A stretch of 64,000 bases of DNA from Acidipila sp. EB88 (GTDB lineage Bacteria; Acidobacteriota; Terriglobia; Terriglobales; Acidobacteriaceae): the NCBI RefSeq assembly GCF_003858395.1, contig NZ_QWEV01000005.1, forward strand, positions 310,001 through 374,000, read 5' to 3'. The notes beneath the pieces were generated by a model. It was not told the DNA's origin and made no database searches. It saw only the letters and a list, made by a program, of their open reading frames with translations. This document shows positions 7,864 through 16,785 of this stretch, one piece after another; the stretch's first letter is position 1; every line of letters begins with the position of its first letter. The position numbers were made by a program, and so were the translations under genes.

Positions 7864-8181
7864 ATGTTGGATGAAGCGCAGTTCCGTACCGAGTCTGATC
7901 GCGCCATCGAGGCGTTGAAGCAGGCCCTGATCCTGCTCGAAGCAGAGGGTGGCTTTGAGGTTGAGGAAAACAACGGCGCGCTGAACATCCTGTTTGAAGA
8001 ACCACCGGGCAAATTCGTGTTGACACCTAATACCCCGGTCCGCCAGATCTGGATCTCGGCTCTTTCGACCTCGTTCAAGCTGGAGTGGGACGCAGCCACC
8101 GCGCAGTTCATCCTGCCGAAGACGGGCGAGTCGCTGCAGCCTCTTACGGGCCGGCTCATCCAGCAGTTCCTGGCCTCTTAG
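7864..8181 (+). CDS. cyaY: Iron donor protein CyaY (frataxin homologue)
   Basis: A 105-residue frataxin-fold protein that binds iron and modulates iron-sulfur cluster assembly. Visible features are the acidic N-terminal helix (LDEAQFRTESDRAIEAL), the strand region GALNILFEEPPGKFVL, the signature PVRQIWISALSTSFKLEWD and the C-terminal helix GESLQPLTGRLIQQFL. Length equals bacterial CyaY. The ATG at 7864 has no clear Shine-Dalgarno sequence. It is rare for CyaY to sit away from isc genes only in the sense that none are in this window. The next gene starts 14 bp later. Confidence 0.9.
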   Translation: MLDEAQFRTESDRAIEALKQALILLEAEGGFEVEENNGALNILFEEPPGKFVLTPNTPVRQIWISALSTSFKLEWDAATAQFILPKTGESLQPLTGRLIQQFLAS

Positions 8182-8195
8182 TCGAGACACACGGA

Positions 8196-9032
8196 TTGAC
8201 TCCGCTGCCTGATGCCGCAACGCCGCCTCGTGAAACGATCTCCATTGCGATCGTGGCTAAAGATGAAGAGACCAACCTTCGGCGCGTGTTGCCGACAGTA
8301 GCCTCGTGGGCAGACGAGATCGTTCTCATCGACTCCGGTTCAACTGATGGCACGATCGCGCTGGCCCAGAGCTTTGGAGCGCGCGTGCTGCATGTGCCGT
8401 GGCCGGGCTATGGCGTACAGGTAAACAACGCCCTGCGTGCTGCAACCAGCCAGTGGGTGTTTTCTCTCGACGCGGATGAGTTGTTCACGCCGGAGCTCGC
8501 AACCGAGGTGCAGGCACTGCTCGCCCGGGCGGCGCGCGGCGAGGCTCCGCTTGACGCGTACTGGGTGCCACGCTGCAACTACTTCCTGGGGCGCGCCATG
8601 CGCCACGGCGGCTTCTATCCGGACCGCAAGCTGCGCCTGTTTCGCCGGGGCTCCGCATGGGCGCGCGAAGATACCGAACCGCATGCCACGCCCAAGTACG
8701 ATGGGCCCGCCGGCTCGCTCACAAGCGACCTTTTGCACGATGCCTACCCGACGCTTGCGTTGTATCTCGAGCACATGAACCGGTACAGTTCGGCCAGTGT
8801 GCCGCTGGTACTCGGGCGTGGCAAGCAGTCGCGCTCGCTCGTGGCCTTCATGTGGAACGTCGTGCTCAACCCGGTCGCTACTTTTCTGTACAACTACGGC
8901 CTGCGCGGTGGCTTTCTGGATGGACGGGAAGGTTTGCTGCTGCACGGCTACCACTCCTGCTACGTGAGCTGGAAGTTTGCGAAGGCATGGGAGCAGGATC
9001 GTGCCGGGCGCGCACGTAGCTCCGCAGGCTGA
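8196..9032 (+). CDS. Glycosyltransferase family 2, WaaE/KdtX-like
   Basis: About 278 residues with a GT-A fold at the N terminus: ISIAIVAKDEETNLRRVLPTV, DEIVLIDSGSTDGT and the FSLDADELFTPEL segment carrying the DxD metal site. The C-terminal half (CNYFLGRAMRHGGFYPDRKLRLFRR, then the FLYNYGLRGGFLDGREG segment) matches WaaE/KdtX-type enzymes that add sugars to the lipopolysaccharide inner core. The start is uncertain: TTG at 8196 lies 14 bp after cyaY, while GTG at 8085 would overlap cyaY by 97 bp and add sequence without family match. Likely transcribed with cyaY. The sugar and acceptor are not predictable. Confidence 0.88.
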   Translation: MTPLPDAATPPRETISIAIVAKDEETNLRRVLPTVASWADEIVLIDSGSTDGTIALAQSFGARVLHVPWPGYGVQVNNALRAATSQWVFSLDADELFTPELATEVQALLARAARGEAPLDAYWVPRCNYFLGRAMRHGGFYPDRKLRLFRRGSAWAREDTEPHATPKYDGPAGSLTSDLLHDAYPTLALYLEHMNRYSSASVPLVLGRGKQSRSLVAFMWNVVLNPVATFLYNYGLRGGFLDGREGLLLHGYHSCYVSWKFAKAWEQDRAGRARSSAG

Positions 9033-9097
9033 TCGACGCCGCTTGCTGTGCCGTTCTTCTGGTCGATATCCGGGAGCACGTGTACTCTGGCACCAAC

Positions 9098-11599
9098 ATG
9101 CTCCCTGCCCAGCCTCTGCTTGCCCTGCTGTTTGCCGCTACTGCGTTGTCTGCTCCCGCGTTCGCTCAGGACACACCCGCGCACGCTGCCACTTCTGCGC
9201 AGCCGGCGAACAGCGAGCGGCGGCTTGACGGCTACTTCCCACTGCGCTGGCAACCACAAGCAGGCAAGTTGCTGCTCACTATTCCGCAGGCAACGCTGGC
9301 ACCCGGGCAGCAGTTTCTGCTGCTCGACACGCTGCGCCGGGGAGTTGGCGCGAATGACCTGATGCTCGATCGCGGCCAGCTTGGACAAGGCCGACTGGTG
9401 GAGTGGTACCGCTCGGGAAATCGCCTGCTGCTGATCGAGCCCAACCTCGCGTACCGGTCCTCCTCAGCGAGCACGGACGAGCAGGGCGCCGTGCGCGACT
9501 CGTTTGCACAAACGGTGCTTTGGGACTTTCGCATCGAGAACGATGGAGACGGCGCTGATGGTTCTGTCACCGTGGATGCTACAGATTTCTTCCTGTCGGA
9601 TATCCATGGCGTAGCCGAGCGGCTGCAAGGCAGCAAGCAGGGCGCCTACCATCTCGATATCCAACGCTCCGCGATTGCCGCGGAGAGCCTGCGGGACTTT
9701 CCGCGCAACACCGAGGTCGAGTCGGTGCTGACCTTCTCGGACGACGCGACCCCGGCGAAGCTGATCCAATCGGTGACACCCGACGCGCACCACGTCACCG
9801 TGGCTGAACATTTTTCGCTGATCGCTCTGCCCGACGCCGGCTACAAAGCGCGCCGCTTCGACCCGCGCTCTGGCTATTTCTCGCTCGATTACCGCGACTA
9901 CTCCGTGCCGCTGGGCGTCCCCATGGATCAGCACCTGATCACGCGGCACCGGCTCGAAAAGAAGAACCCATCCGCCGCAGTCAGCGACCCGGTGCAGCCC
10001 ATCGTTTATTACGTGGACCGTGGCGCCCCTGAGCCCATCCGGACCGCCCTGATCGAGGGAGCGAGCTGGTGGAACGAAGCCTTTGAAGCAGCGGGCTTCC
10101 ACAACGCGTTCCAGGTGCGCGAGCTGCCTGACGGCGCCGATCCGGAAGATATCCGCTACAACATGATCGACTGGGTGCATCGGTCAACGCGCGGCTGGAG
10201 CTATGGCGAAAGCGTCGTCGATCCACGCACCGGCGAGATCATCAAGGGCGTCGTGACCCTCGGCTCGCTGCGGGCGCGGCAGGACTTCATGATCGCCGAA
10301 GCGCTGCTCGCTCCCTACGCCAACGCGCAGGCGACGCCCGAGCAGACCAGAGCGGAGCAGGCAGAAGCGCTGGCCATGGTGCTGGCGCGTATCCACCAGT
10401 TGGCCGCGCACGAGGTAGGCCACACCTTGGGACTCGCTCACAACTTTGCGGCCAGCAGCATCGCGCAGGGAACGTCGGTGATGGACTACCCGCACCCGCT
10501 CATTACCCTGGACGCGAACGGCAGACCCGACTTATCCCATGCCTACACGACCGGCATTGGCGCGTGGGACAAGGCTGCCATCGCGTACGGCTATACCGAG
10601 TTTCCTGCAGGCACCAAGGAACCGGAAGCACTCGACGCACTGCTGCGCAAGGACACCACCGACGGACTGATCTTCGTAACCGATGAGGATGCGCGGCCAC
10701 TCGGCAGCCTCAATGCGCGGGCGCATCTCTGGGATAACGGCACCAGCCCATCCGCGGAGCTCACCCGCATGCTGGCCGTTCGCAAGGCCGCGCTGGAGGG
10801 TTTCGGCGAGAACGCCATCCAGCCGGGCCAGCCGCTGGCAACGCTCGAAGACACTCTGGTTCCCTTGTACCTGCTGCATCGTTACCAGACCGAGGCGGCA
10901 GCCAAGGAGCTCGGTGGAGAAGACTATGTCTACAAGCTGCGTGGCGACAATCAACCAGCAGCGCGGGTGGTCTCGGCAGCGGAGCAGCAGAAGGCGCTGT
11001 CTGCCGTACTGGCCACCCTCGATCCACAGGCGTTGACACTGTCGCCTGCACTGCTTGCCATCCTGCCGCCGCGCCCGTTCGGGTATGACCGGACACTGGA
11101 GTCCTTCCCGTCGCAGACCGACCTGGCCTTTGATTCGCAGGCAGCCGCCGCTACGGCAGCCAACCTTACGAATGCCCTGCTGTTCGAACCCACCCGTGCG
11201 ACGCGCCTCGTGCAGAACCATGATCGCGATCCTGCGATGCCTTCGCTCGATGCGGTCATTCGCGCAACACTCGCCGCCACTTGGTATGCACCGGCCTCGA
11301 CGAACGATTTGGGGGAAACGGCGCGCACCGTGCAGACCAGCGTGCTGCGCCACCTGCTTGCACTGGCTGCAAGCGAGGACGCAGGCGACCAGGCTCGGGC
11401 CGTGGCCTGCATGCAGGTGGCTGACTTGAAAGTATGGCTGCAGGCAAAAACAGACCCGACCCTCGATGCGGACTGGCGGGCGCACTGGGCGGCGGCCCTG
11501 CGCCTGATCGCCCAGTGGGAGAAAGACCCGGCAGCCTTTGCGATGCCAATCGCTCTGGAAGCGCCTCCGGGCCAGCCCATCGGCAGCGACGACGAGTAA
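9098..11599 (+). CDS. Secreted zinc-dependent metalloprotease (DUF5117/DUF4953 type)
   Basis: 833 residues. The N terminus is a signal peptide (LLALLFAATALSAPAFA, cleavage before QD), so the protein is exported. The zinc site HEVGHTLGLAHNF (about residue 438) is the HExxHxxGxxH motif of metzincins, and SVMDYP about 20 residues later is the Met-turn. The N-terminal ~250 residues form the DUF5117-like domain and the C-terminal region (from about 560) is all-helical. This family of long zincins is frequent in Bacteroidota and Acidobacteriota. Substrate unknown. ATG 9098 is preferred over GTG 9080 because the signal peptide then starts cleanly. A very strong terminator follows the stop. Confidence 0.9.
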   Translation: MLPAQPLLALLFAATALSAPAFAQDTPAHAATSAQPANSERRLDGYFPLRWQPQAGKLLLTIPQATLAPGQQFLLLDTLRRGVGANDLMLDRGQLGQGRLVEWYRSGNRLLLIEPNLAYRSSSASTDEQGAVRDSFAQTVLWDFRIENDGDGADGSVTVDATDFFLSDIHGVAERLQGSKQGAYHLDIQRSAIAAESLRDFPRNTEVESVLTFSDDATPAKLIQSVTPDAHHVTVAEHFSLIALPDAGYKARRFDPRSGYFSLDYRDYSVPLGVPMDQHLITRHRLEKKNPSAAVSDPVQPIVYYVDRGAPEPIRTALIEGASWWNEAFEAAGFHNAFQVRELPDGADPEDIRYNMIDWVHRSTRGWSYGESVVDPRTGEIIKGVVTLGSLRARQDFMIAEALLAPYANAQATPEQTRAEQAEALAMVLARIHQLAAHEVGHTLGLAHNFAASSIAQGTSVMDYPHPLITLDANGRPDLSHAYTTGIGAWDKAAIAYGYTEFPAGTKEPEALDALLRKDTTDGLIFVTDEDARPLGSLNARAHLWDNGTSPSAELTRMLAVRKAALEGFGENAIQPGQPLATLEDTLVPLYLLHRYQTEAAAKELGGEDYVYKLRGDNQPAARVVSAAEQQKALSAVLATLDPQALTLSPALLAILPPRPFGYDRTLESFPSQTDLAFDSQAAAATAANLTNALLFEPTRATRLVQNHDRDPAMPSLDAVIRATLAATWYAPASTNDLGETARTVQTSVLRHLLALAASEDAGDQARAVACMQVADLKVWLQAKTDPTLDADWRAHWAAALRLIAQWEKDPAAFAMPIALEAPPGQPIGSDDE

Positions 11600-11604
11600 C
11601 CCAT

Positions 11605-11646
11605 GGAACCACAAAGCCCACCTGCGAAGGTGGGCTTTGTGGTTCC
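11605..11646 (+). terminator. Very strong bidirectional-type terminator
   Basis: A perfect 19-bp stem (11605-11623 with 11628-11646) closes a GCGA tetraloop. It begins six bases after the protease stop codon and lies 21 bp before the end of the convergent DUF1641 gene, so it can end transcription from both sides. The stem contains ACAAAGCCC and GGGCTTTGT. Confidence 0.88.
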
Positions 11647-11667
11647 ACTCTGGCATTCCCCGCTCGC

Positions 11668-12138
11668 TTACTTCTTGGTCGCGCCCGGGCCGAGCGCACG
11701 TCCCACAGCTTCAAGCACAGAAAGTCCTGTGCCCATGGCCCGACGCACATCCGCAGAAAACAACCGCTTCACCATCGCAAACAGGCTTGGCGGCTCCGAG
11801 GCCTGCGTCTCTGTCAGCACAGGGGTTACTGTGCTGGTGATGCGATGCAGTGCATCCGGGTCCACCGTACCGAGCAGGTTGGTCAGGATCAACAGGTTGC
11901 GAATCGCCCGCGTGGACTGCGGCGAAGTGGCCACACTGACCACCTCGGTCAGGACCTGGTCCCCTGCTCCAAGCAGGCCGCGTACGACTTCCAGCGTGTG
12001 TGTGTCATGCAGGGTTTGCAGGGTGCGATACGCGTCGAGAAGCGCCTCGGCGTGCTGCAACGGAGCGGCCTCAAGCTTGCGCTCCGTCTCCTCTTTCGCC
12101 GGCTTGATCACGGGTAGAACTGTAACTGCCTTCGCCAT
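11668..12138 (-). CDS. DUF1641 protein, partner of FdhF-type oxidoreductase
   Basis: 156 residues, mostly helical and without membrane segments. It has the DUF1641 core (ALLDAYRTLQTLHDTHTLEVVRGLLGAGDQVLTEVV, split around a short turn) and a conserved helix RAIRNLLILTNLLGTVDP. It begins eight bases after the stop of the large FdhF-like gene on the same strand. The same pairing is found in Firmicutes (YjgC-YjgD, YrhE-YrhD), where the small protein is thought to accompany the dehydrogenase. Its biochemical role is not established. It ends at the shared terminator at 11605-11646. Confidence 0.85.
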   Translation of the reverse strand: MAKAVTVLPVIKPAKEETERKLEAAPLQHAEALLDAYRTLQTLHDTHTLEVVRGLLGAGDQVLTEVVSVATSPQSTRAIRNLLILTNLLGTVDPDALHRITSTVTPVLTETQASEPPSLFAMVKRLFSADVRRAMGTGLSVLEAVGRALGPGATKK

Positions 12139-12146
12139 TGCTCTTG

Positions 12147-15100
12147 CTACCTCTTCATCTTTCCGGCGCCGTTGCCATTGTGTCCGTTACCGATGCTGAT
12201 CTGCACCAGTTCCGGATCAAGCCCGGGCATCCGGTAGTCTGCGCGCTTCCACTTACGCTCGACCTCGACGCCATTCTGCGGCGTGGGATGGCCGTTCCGG
12301 AAGTTGATCGCCTTGAGAGGGTTCTCGCCCTTCCACGGCAGCACCTTCATCTTGACGGCAAGCTCCTTGTAGGCAGGGGTGTGGGTCACATCATCCACAT
12401 CGCTACCGGTCAGCAGATTCACTGGAGCATCCGGCGAGTTCAGAGGGATAAACATCTGGTTGCCCTTGACGCGATCCGTGATCAGTACCGGCACACGCAG
12501 CGTAGCGCGGCGCGAAGTGATATCGACCCACTGTCCGGTCGTCAGGTTGTGCAACTTGGCGAGCTCAGGCGAAACCTCCACCCAGCGATCGGGTGTCTCC
12601 TCCTTGATTCCGGGAACACGGTACGTCATGTTGCCTTCATGGAAGTGCTCCAGGAGGCGGCCGTTGTTCAGGTGCAGGTCGAACTCGTCATCTTCCACTT
12701 CGATCGGGTGACGGTACTTCAGCGGGTGGAACTGTGCCTTGTTGTCAGGCAGCGGAAAGCCGGTCGTATACAGCAACGGCTGGTCTGTTCCGTCGATCGC
12801 CACCGGCCACTGCAGGGTCTTGTAGCCCTCGAGACGGTCATAGCGAACACCCGCAAACAGCGGTGCGAGCGATGCTGCCTCGTGCATGATCTCGGATGGG
12901 TGCTTGTAGTTCCACTTCGCCCCCAGGCGATTTGCGATGTCCTGAATGATGCGCCAGTCAGGCCTGGACTCGCCGAGCGGCTCGAAGACTTCATACAGGC
13001 GCTGAATACGGCGCTCTGTGTTGGTGAACGTGCCTTCCTTTTCGAGACTGGGGCTTGCCGGCAGCACCACGTCGGCGAAGCGGCAGGTCGCGCTGAAGAA
13101 GATATCCTGCACTACGAAGAAGTCGAGCCGCTCAAAGCCACCTGCGACATGGTTCGCGTTGGAGTCCGCCGAGTACATGTCCTCGCCGAACAGGTAAATG
13201 CAGCGAAGTTTCCCGTCGTAGACCGCGTCAATCATCTGGTGATTGTCGAGTCCCTTTTCCTTCTGGAGCTTGGCGCCCCAACCCTGCTCGTAACGCTCAT
13301 GGGCTGCTTCGTCGTCGGTGTGCTCGTAACCCGGGAACATGTTTGGCATGCAGCCGAAGTCGCTGGCGCCCTGCACATTGTTGTGCCCACGCAGCGGGTA
13401 GGCACCGGTGCCGGGCCGCATGTAGTTGCCGGTCGCGAGCAGCAGGTTCGAGATTGCTGTAGACGTATCCGAGCCCATCACATGCTGTGTGACGCCCATG
13501 GCCCAGAGAATGCAGACACTCTCCTCGGCTGCAATGATGCGCGCGATACGCGTGAGCTCTTCGATCGAGATACCGCACTTCTCAGCAGCAAACTCCATCG
13601 TTGCCCAACTGCTCTCCGCGCGGAACTCTTCGAGCTTGTTGACCCAGCGCTCGATGAAATCCATCTTGGCCAGACCGCTGTCGAGGATGTACTTCGTCAT
13701 CGCGGTCAGCCAGATGATGTCTGTACCCGGCGTGGGCTGGAAGAAGATATCCGCGCGACGCGCCATCTCGTGCTCGCGGATATCGGCCACGATCAGCTTC
13801 TGTCCACGCAACTTGTGCGCCTGCTTGACGCGCGTCGCCAACACGGGGTGGCTTTCGGTGGTGTTGGTGCCGATGCAGATCACGCAGGAGGCCTTGCCGA
13901 TGTCGTGGATCGATCCGGAGTCGCCGCCATAGCCCACTGTGCGGAACAGGCCCTGGGTCGCCGGCGACTGGCAGTATCGCGAGCAGTTATCGACATTGTT
14001 GGTGCCGACCACCGCACGCGCCAGCTTTTGCATGAGGTAGTTCTCTTCGTTCGTGGTCTTCGAGGAAGCGATAAAGCCCAGCGCGTCCGGACCGTACTCC
14101 TGCTTGATCTGGCCCATCTTCGAACCGATCAGCGTCAGCGCCTCTTCCCAGCTTGCCTCGCGGAAGGTTTCGCCATCCGGATTGCGGATCAGCGGCACCT
14201 GCAGCCGGTCGGGTGCGTTTACATAGTCCCAGCCGAACTTGCCCTTCACGCAGGTGGAGATATCGTTGGCCGCTCCCTGCGAGGGCTCGACCTTGAGGAT
14301 GTGGCGCGAATCCGGCTTGGTCCAGATGTCGAATGAGCAGCCGACGCCGCAGTACGTGCACACAGTCTTGGTCCGCGTGGTACGCGTCTCGCGCATTGCG
14401 GCTTCAGTCTCGGAAACCTTTAGGATGGGACCGTAGCCCATCTCCGGCTCGATCGCCTTGACCAGGTCGATCATCTGCTCGAGGGGCTTGGCTGGCCAGT
14501 TTGTCAGGTACCCGGCTTCACCCAGCATCGACTTTTCCATCAGCGCGTTGCAGGGGCAGACCGTGATGCAGTGTCCGCAGCTTACGCAGCTCGAGCCGCC
14601 GATGGTGTGGCCGCCATCCCACTGCACGCGGGGGTGCGGGTCTTCCCAGTTAATCGAGAGCGTCTCGTTGACCTGGTAGTCCTGGCAGGCCTGCACGCAG
14701 CGGCCGCACAGGATGCACTGGTCCGGATCGTACCGATAGAACGGGTTGGTCTCGTCCTTTTCGTACGGCTTGGGAAGAAACGGGTGTTCCTGGTGCTCAA
14801 CCTCGAGCAGCGCCGTGGTGTTATGCACGGTGCAGTTCCCGTTGTTGTTATCGCAGACCGTGCAGTACAGAAGGTGATTCCCGAGGATGCGGTCGAAACC
14901 CTCCTTCTGCGCGTTGCGGGCACGGGTCGACTCCGTCACGATGCGCGCGTCGGATTCCACCTTGGCGGCGCAGGCACGCGCAAGTTCCCCATTAACCTCC
15001 ACAAAGCAGGTGTCGCAGGTCTGGATGGGACCAAGCTGGGGGAGGTAGCAGACGTGCGGCACCTCGCTCTTGGTGCCACCCAGGGTCCGCTGCAGGGCGT

Positions 15101-15236
15101 CAATGAGGCGCTCGCCCACGAGGGCCTTGGTGGGCTGCCCATTGACCATGATCGTGCACTCGGGCAAGTGATCGTCGTTCTGCGGATGCGTGGAAGGCAG
15201 GAGCTGCGAGGTAGTGGTTGCGGGGGTATGTGCCAT
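12147..15236 (-). CDS. FdhF-type molybdenum/tungsten formate dehydrogenase-like alpha subunit
   Basis: 1029 residues, a soluble multi-cofactor oxidoreductase. In order: a 2Fe-2S ferredoxin domain (Cys63, 74, 77, 89), a His-Cys3 4Fe-4S segment as in NuoG (HLLYCTVCDNNNGNC, about 121-135), two 4Fe-4S clusters (CILCGRCVQAC at 174-184 and CVSCGHCITVCPC at 217-229), then the molybdopterin domain opening with CTYCGVGC (293-300) and a C-terminal MopB-binding domain (about 880-1000). The likely active-site Cys is 422 in CSRYCQSPATQG, followed by Gln, where classical formate dehydrogenases have Cys/Sec-His. No NADH or quinone subunits and no fdhD are in the window, so electron acceptor and substrate are open. 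Followed by DUF1641. Confidence 0.88.
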   Translation of the reverse strand: MAHTPATTTSQLLPSTHPQNDDHLPECTIMVNGQPTKALVGERLIDALQRTLGGTKSEVPHVCYLPQLGPIQTCDTCFVEVNGELARACAAKVESDARIVTESTRARNAQKEGFDRILGNHLLYCTVCDNNNGNCTVHNTTALLEVEHQEHPFLPKPYEKDETNPFYRYDPDQCILCGRCVQACQDYQVNETLSINWEDPHPRVQWDGGHTIGGSSCVSCGHCITVCPCNALMEKSMLGEAGYLTNWPAKPLEQMIDLVKAIEPEMGYGPILKVSETEAAMRETRTTRTKTVCTYCGVGCSFDIWTKPDSRHILKVEPSQGAANDISTCVKGKFGWDYVNAPDRLQVPLIRNPDGETFREASWEEALTLIGSKMGQIKQEYGPDALGFIASSKTTNEENYLMQKLARAVVGTNNVDNCSRYCQSPATQGLFRTVGYGGDSGSIHDIGKASCVICIGTNTTESHPVLATRVKQAHKLRGQKLIVADIREHEMARRADIFFQPTPGTDIIWLTAMTKYILDSGLAKMDFIERWVNKLEEFRAESSWATMEFAAEKCGISIEELTRIARIIAAEESVCILWAMGVTQHVMGSDTSTAISNLLLATGNYMRPGTGAYPLRGHNNVQGASDFGCMPNMFPGYEHTDDEAAHERYEQGWGAKLQKEKGLDNHQMIDAVYDGKLRCIYLFGEDMYSADSNANHVAGGFERLDFFVVQDIFFSATCRFADVVLPASPSLEKEGTFTNTERRIQRLYEVFEPLGESRPDWRIIQDIANRLGAKWNYKHPSEIMHEAASLAPLFAGVRYDRLEGYKTLQWPVAIDGTDQPLLYTTGFPLPDNKAQFHPLKYRHPIEVEDDEFDLHLNNGRLLEHFHEGNMTYRVPGIKEETPDRWVEVSPELAKLHNLTTGQWVDITSRRATLRVPVLITDRVKGNQMFIPLNSPDAPVNLLTGSDVDDVTHTPAYKELAVKMKVLPWKGENPLKAINFRNGHPTPQNGVEVERKWKRADYRMPGLDPELVQISIGNGHNGNGAGKMKR

Positions 15237-15341
15237 AACTATTCGATTTTGATGCTACATGCCGCATCTTCGATTGGTACGTACCCGCATTACCATTGCG
15301 TTTCGCCACATACGCGGCATGGAGGTAACCGACAAGCATCA

Positions 15342-15401
15342 GCAGGCTTGCTGGAACGCTTGAAGTCGAATGAAATCGTCACCCGCGTTCCAGCAGCCTG
15401 C
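15342..15401 (-). other. Long inverted repeat between homoserine dehydrogenase and the FdhF-like gene
   Basis: The arms 15342-15359 and 15385-15401 are complementary over 17 bp with one bulged T (15348/15349); the core GCTGGAACGC/GCGTTCCAGC is perfect. The loop is 25 bases. It lies 27 bp after the stop of homoserine dehydrogenase and 105 bp before the FdhF-like ATG, reading on the minus strand. No T-run follows either arm, so it may be a structured leader element or a Rho-linked end rather than a simple terminator. Confidence 0.55.
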
Positions 15402-15428
15402 AAAGTCACAAGGCTGACCTGCCACTTA

Positions 15429-16691
15429 CTACTGCTCGAGTATCTCCATCTCGAGCGGGGGTTCCAGCAGGCAATCCATCTGCTCTACCTCGGCCAGGGC
15501 GCGCCGAAGCGAAGAGCTGGCGCAGGGTTCCACTGTGATCACAAACGGCATGGCTGCCTTGCTGTGGCCAGGCTTCTGCAGCAGTGCGTCGATATTGATC
15601 GCCTCGCGAGCCAGCGCGGATGCGATGCCGGCAACGATGCCGGGGCGATCCTTGACCACGAACCGCACCGCGTGACGCAGGTGCAGGTCGCTGCTGACGT
15701 GGGCTTTGTGGCTGGGCAAGTCCACCGCGCCGGCACCATGAGCGATCGCCAGCAGGTCAGAGACCACCGCGACCGCGGTCGGGTGTCCGCCTGCCCCGTG
15801 GCCTGAGAACACCACGTCTCCTCCGAATGCGCCGCCCACCAGGACCATGTTTTCTGTTCCGCGCGACCACGCGAGTGGCGAGCGCAGCGGCACCAGCATG
15901 GGGCCGACCATGGCGATCACGCTGCCGTCCGGGGCAAGCTCGGCACGTGAAACCTGCCGCACGGTGCAGCCCAGCTCGCGGGCGTAATCGAAGTCGACCG
16001 AGGTCAAACGGGTGATGGCGCGGCAGCGTACAGCCTCCACCGGGACGTCGGCGCGCAGGGCGAGCCTTGAAAGAATCACCAACTTGGCCCGGGCATCGAA
16101 GCCGCCGACGTCCTCGGTCGGGTCAGCTTCGGCGTAGCCCCGTGCTTGCGCCTCACCCAGCATCGTGCTGTAGTCGGCGCCTGCCTCCATGCCGCTGAGT
16201 ATGTAGTTGCAGGTGCCGTTCAGAATGCCCTCGATCCGCAGGATGCGCTCGCCTGCGAGCCCCTGCTGTAGCCCGGGAATCACCGGGATACCGCCGGCCA
16301 CTGCTGCGCCGAAGGAGAGGCGTGCATCCTTGGACCGGGCCAGGGCATGCAGCTCTATGCCGTGGGCTGCGATCAGCTTTTTATTGGCGGTCACCACGCT
16401 CTTGCCGGCGGCCAGCGCGCGCCTCACCCAGTCGCCTGCCGGGTCGAGGCCACCCACCAGCTCCACCACCACGTCCGCATCCGAGGCCAGAACCTCGTCG
16501 ACGCTGTCGGTCCAGCGCACGGTGTCGCGCACCCAGCTGGCCCGTTTCCGCTCCACGTTGCGGTTGTACACATGCGTCAGCTCGAGCTCGCCGGCGGCCG
16601 GACCGTCCAGCAAAATGCGCGCCACGGAGGAGCCAACGGTGCCAAACCCGAGAATCGCGACCTTGACTACTTTCTTTGCTGCTCCCTGCAC
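15429..16691 (-). CDS. hom: Homoserine dehydrogenase with ACT domain
   Basis: Reduces aspartate semialdehyde to homoserine with NAD(P)H, for threonine and methionine synthesis. About 420 residues: a Rossmann domain starting VAILGFGTVGSSVA, the catalytic domain with the family signature region ILNGTCNYIL and ADPTEDVGGFDARAKL (substrate and metal side), and a C-terminal ACT domain (VKDRPGIVAGIASALARE, about 340-420) for allosteric control, usually by threonine. The GTG at 16691 follows GGGAGG by four bases; TTG 16703 is an alternative. No thrB or thrC is adjacent. Confidence 0.95.
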   Translation of the reverse strand: MQGAAKKVVKVAILGFGTVGSSVARILLDGPAAGELELTHVYNRNVERKRASWVRDTVRWTDSVDEVLASDADVVVELVGGLDPAGDWVRRALAAGKSVVTANKKLIAAHGIELHALARSKDARLSFGAAVAGGIPVIPGLQQGLAGERILRIEGILNGTCNYILSGMEAGADYSTMLGEAQARGYAEADPTEDVGGFDARAKLVILSRLALRADVPVEAVRCRAITRLTSVDFDYARELGCTVRQVSRAELAPDGSVIAMVGPMLVPLRSPLAWSRGTENMVLVGGAFGGDVVFSGHGAGGHPTAVAVVSDLLAIAHGAGAVDLPSHKAHVSSDLHLRHAVRFVVKDRPGIVAGIASALAREAINIDALLQKPGHSKAAMPFVITVEPCASSSLRRALAEVEQMDCLLEPPLEMEILEQ

Positions 16692-16785
16692 ACTGCCTCC
16701 CAAGGCGGATTGCTTTACCCCGATGTTGTTTGCCCCATGCTAACCGACCCGGCAGCGAGGGCCGCGCTCGTTGGAAAATAGACCC

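Noticed and set aside
12138-14336. 732-codon plus-strand frame opposite the FdhF-like gene
   Set aside because: It is the exact opposite strand of a well-conserved molybdenum oxidoreductase, gives no family resemblance, and arises from high third-position G/C.
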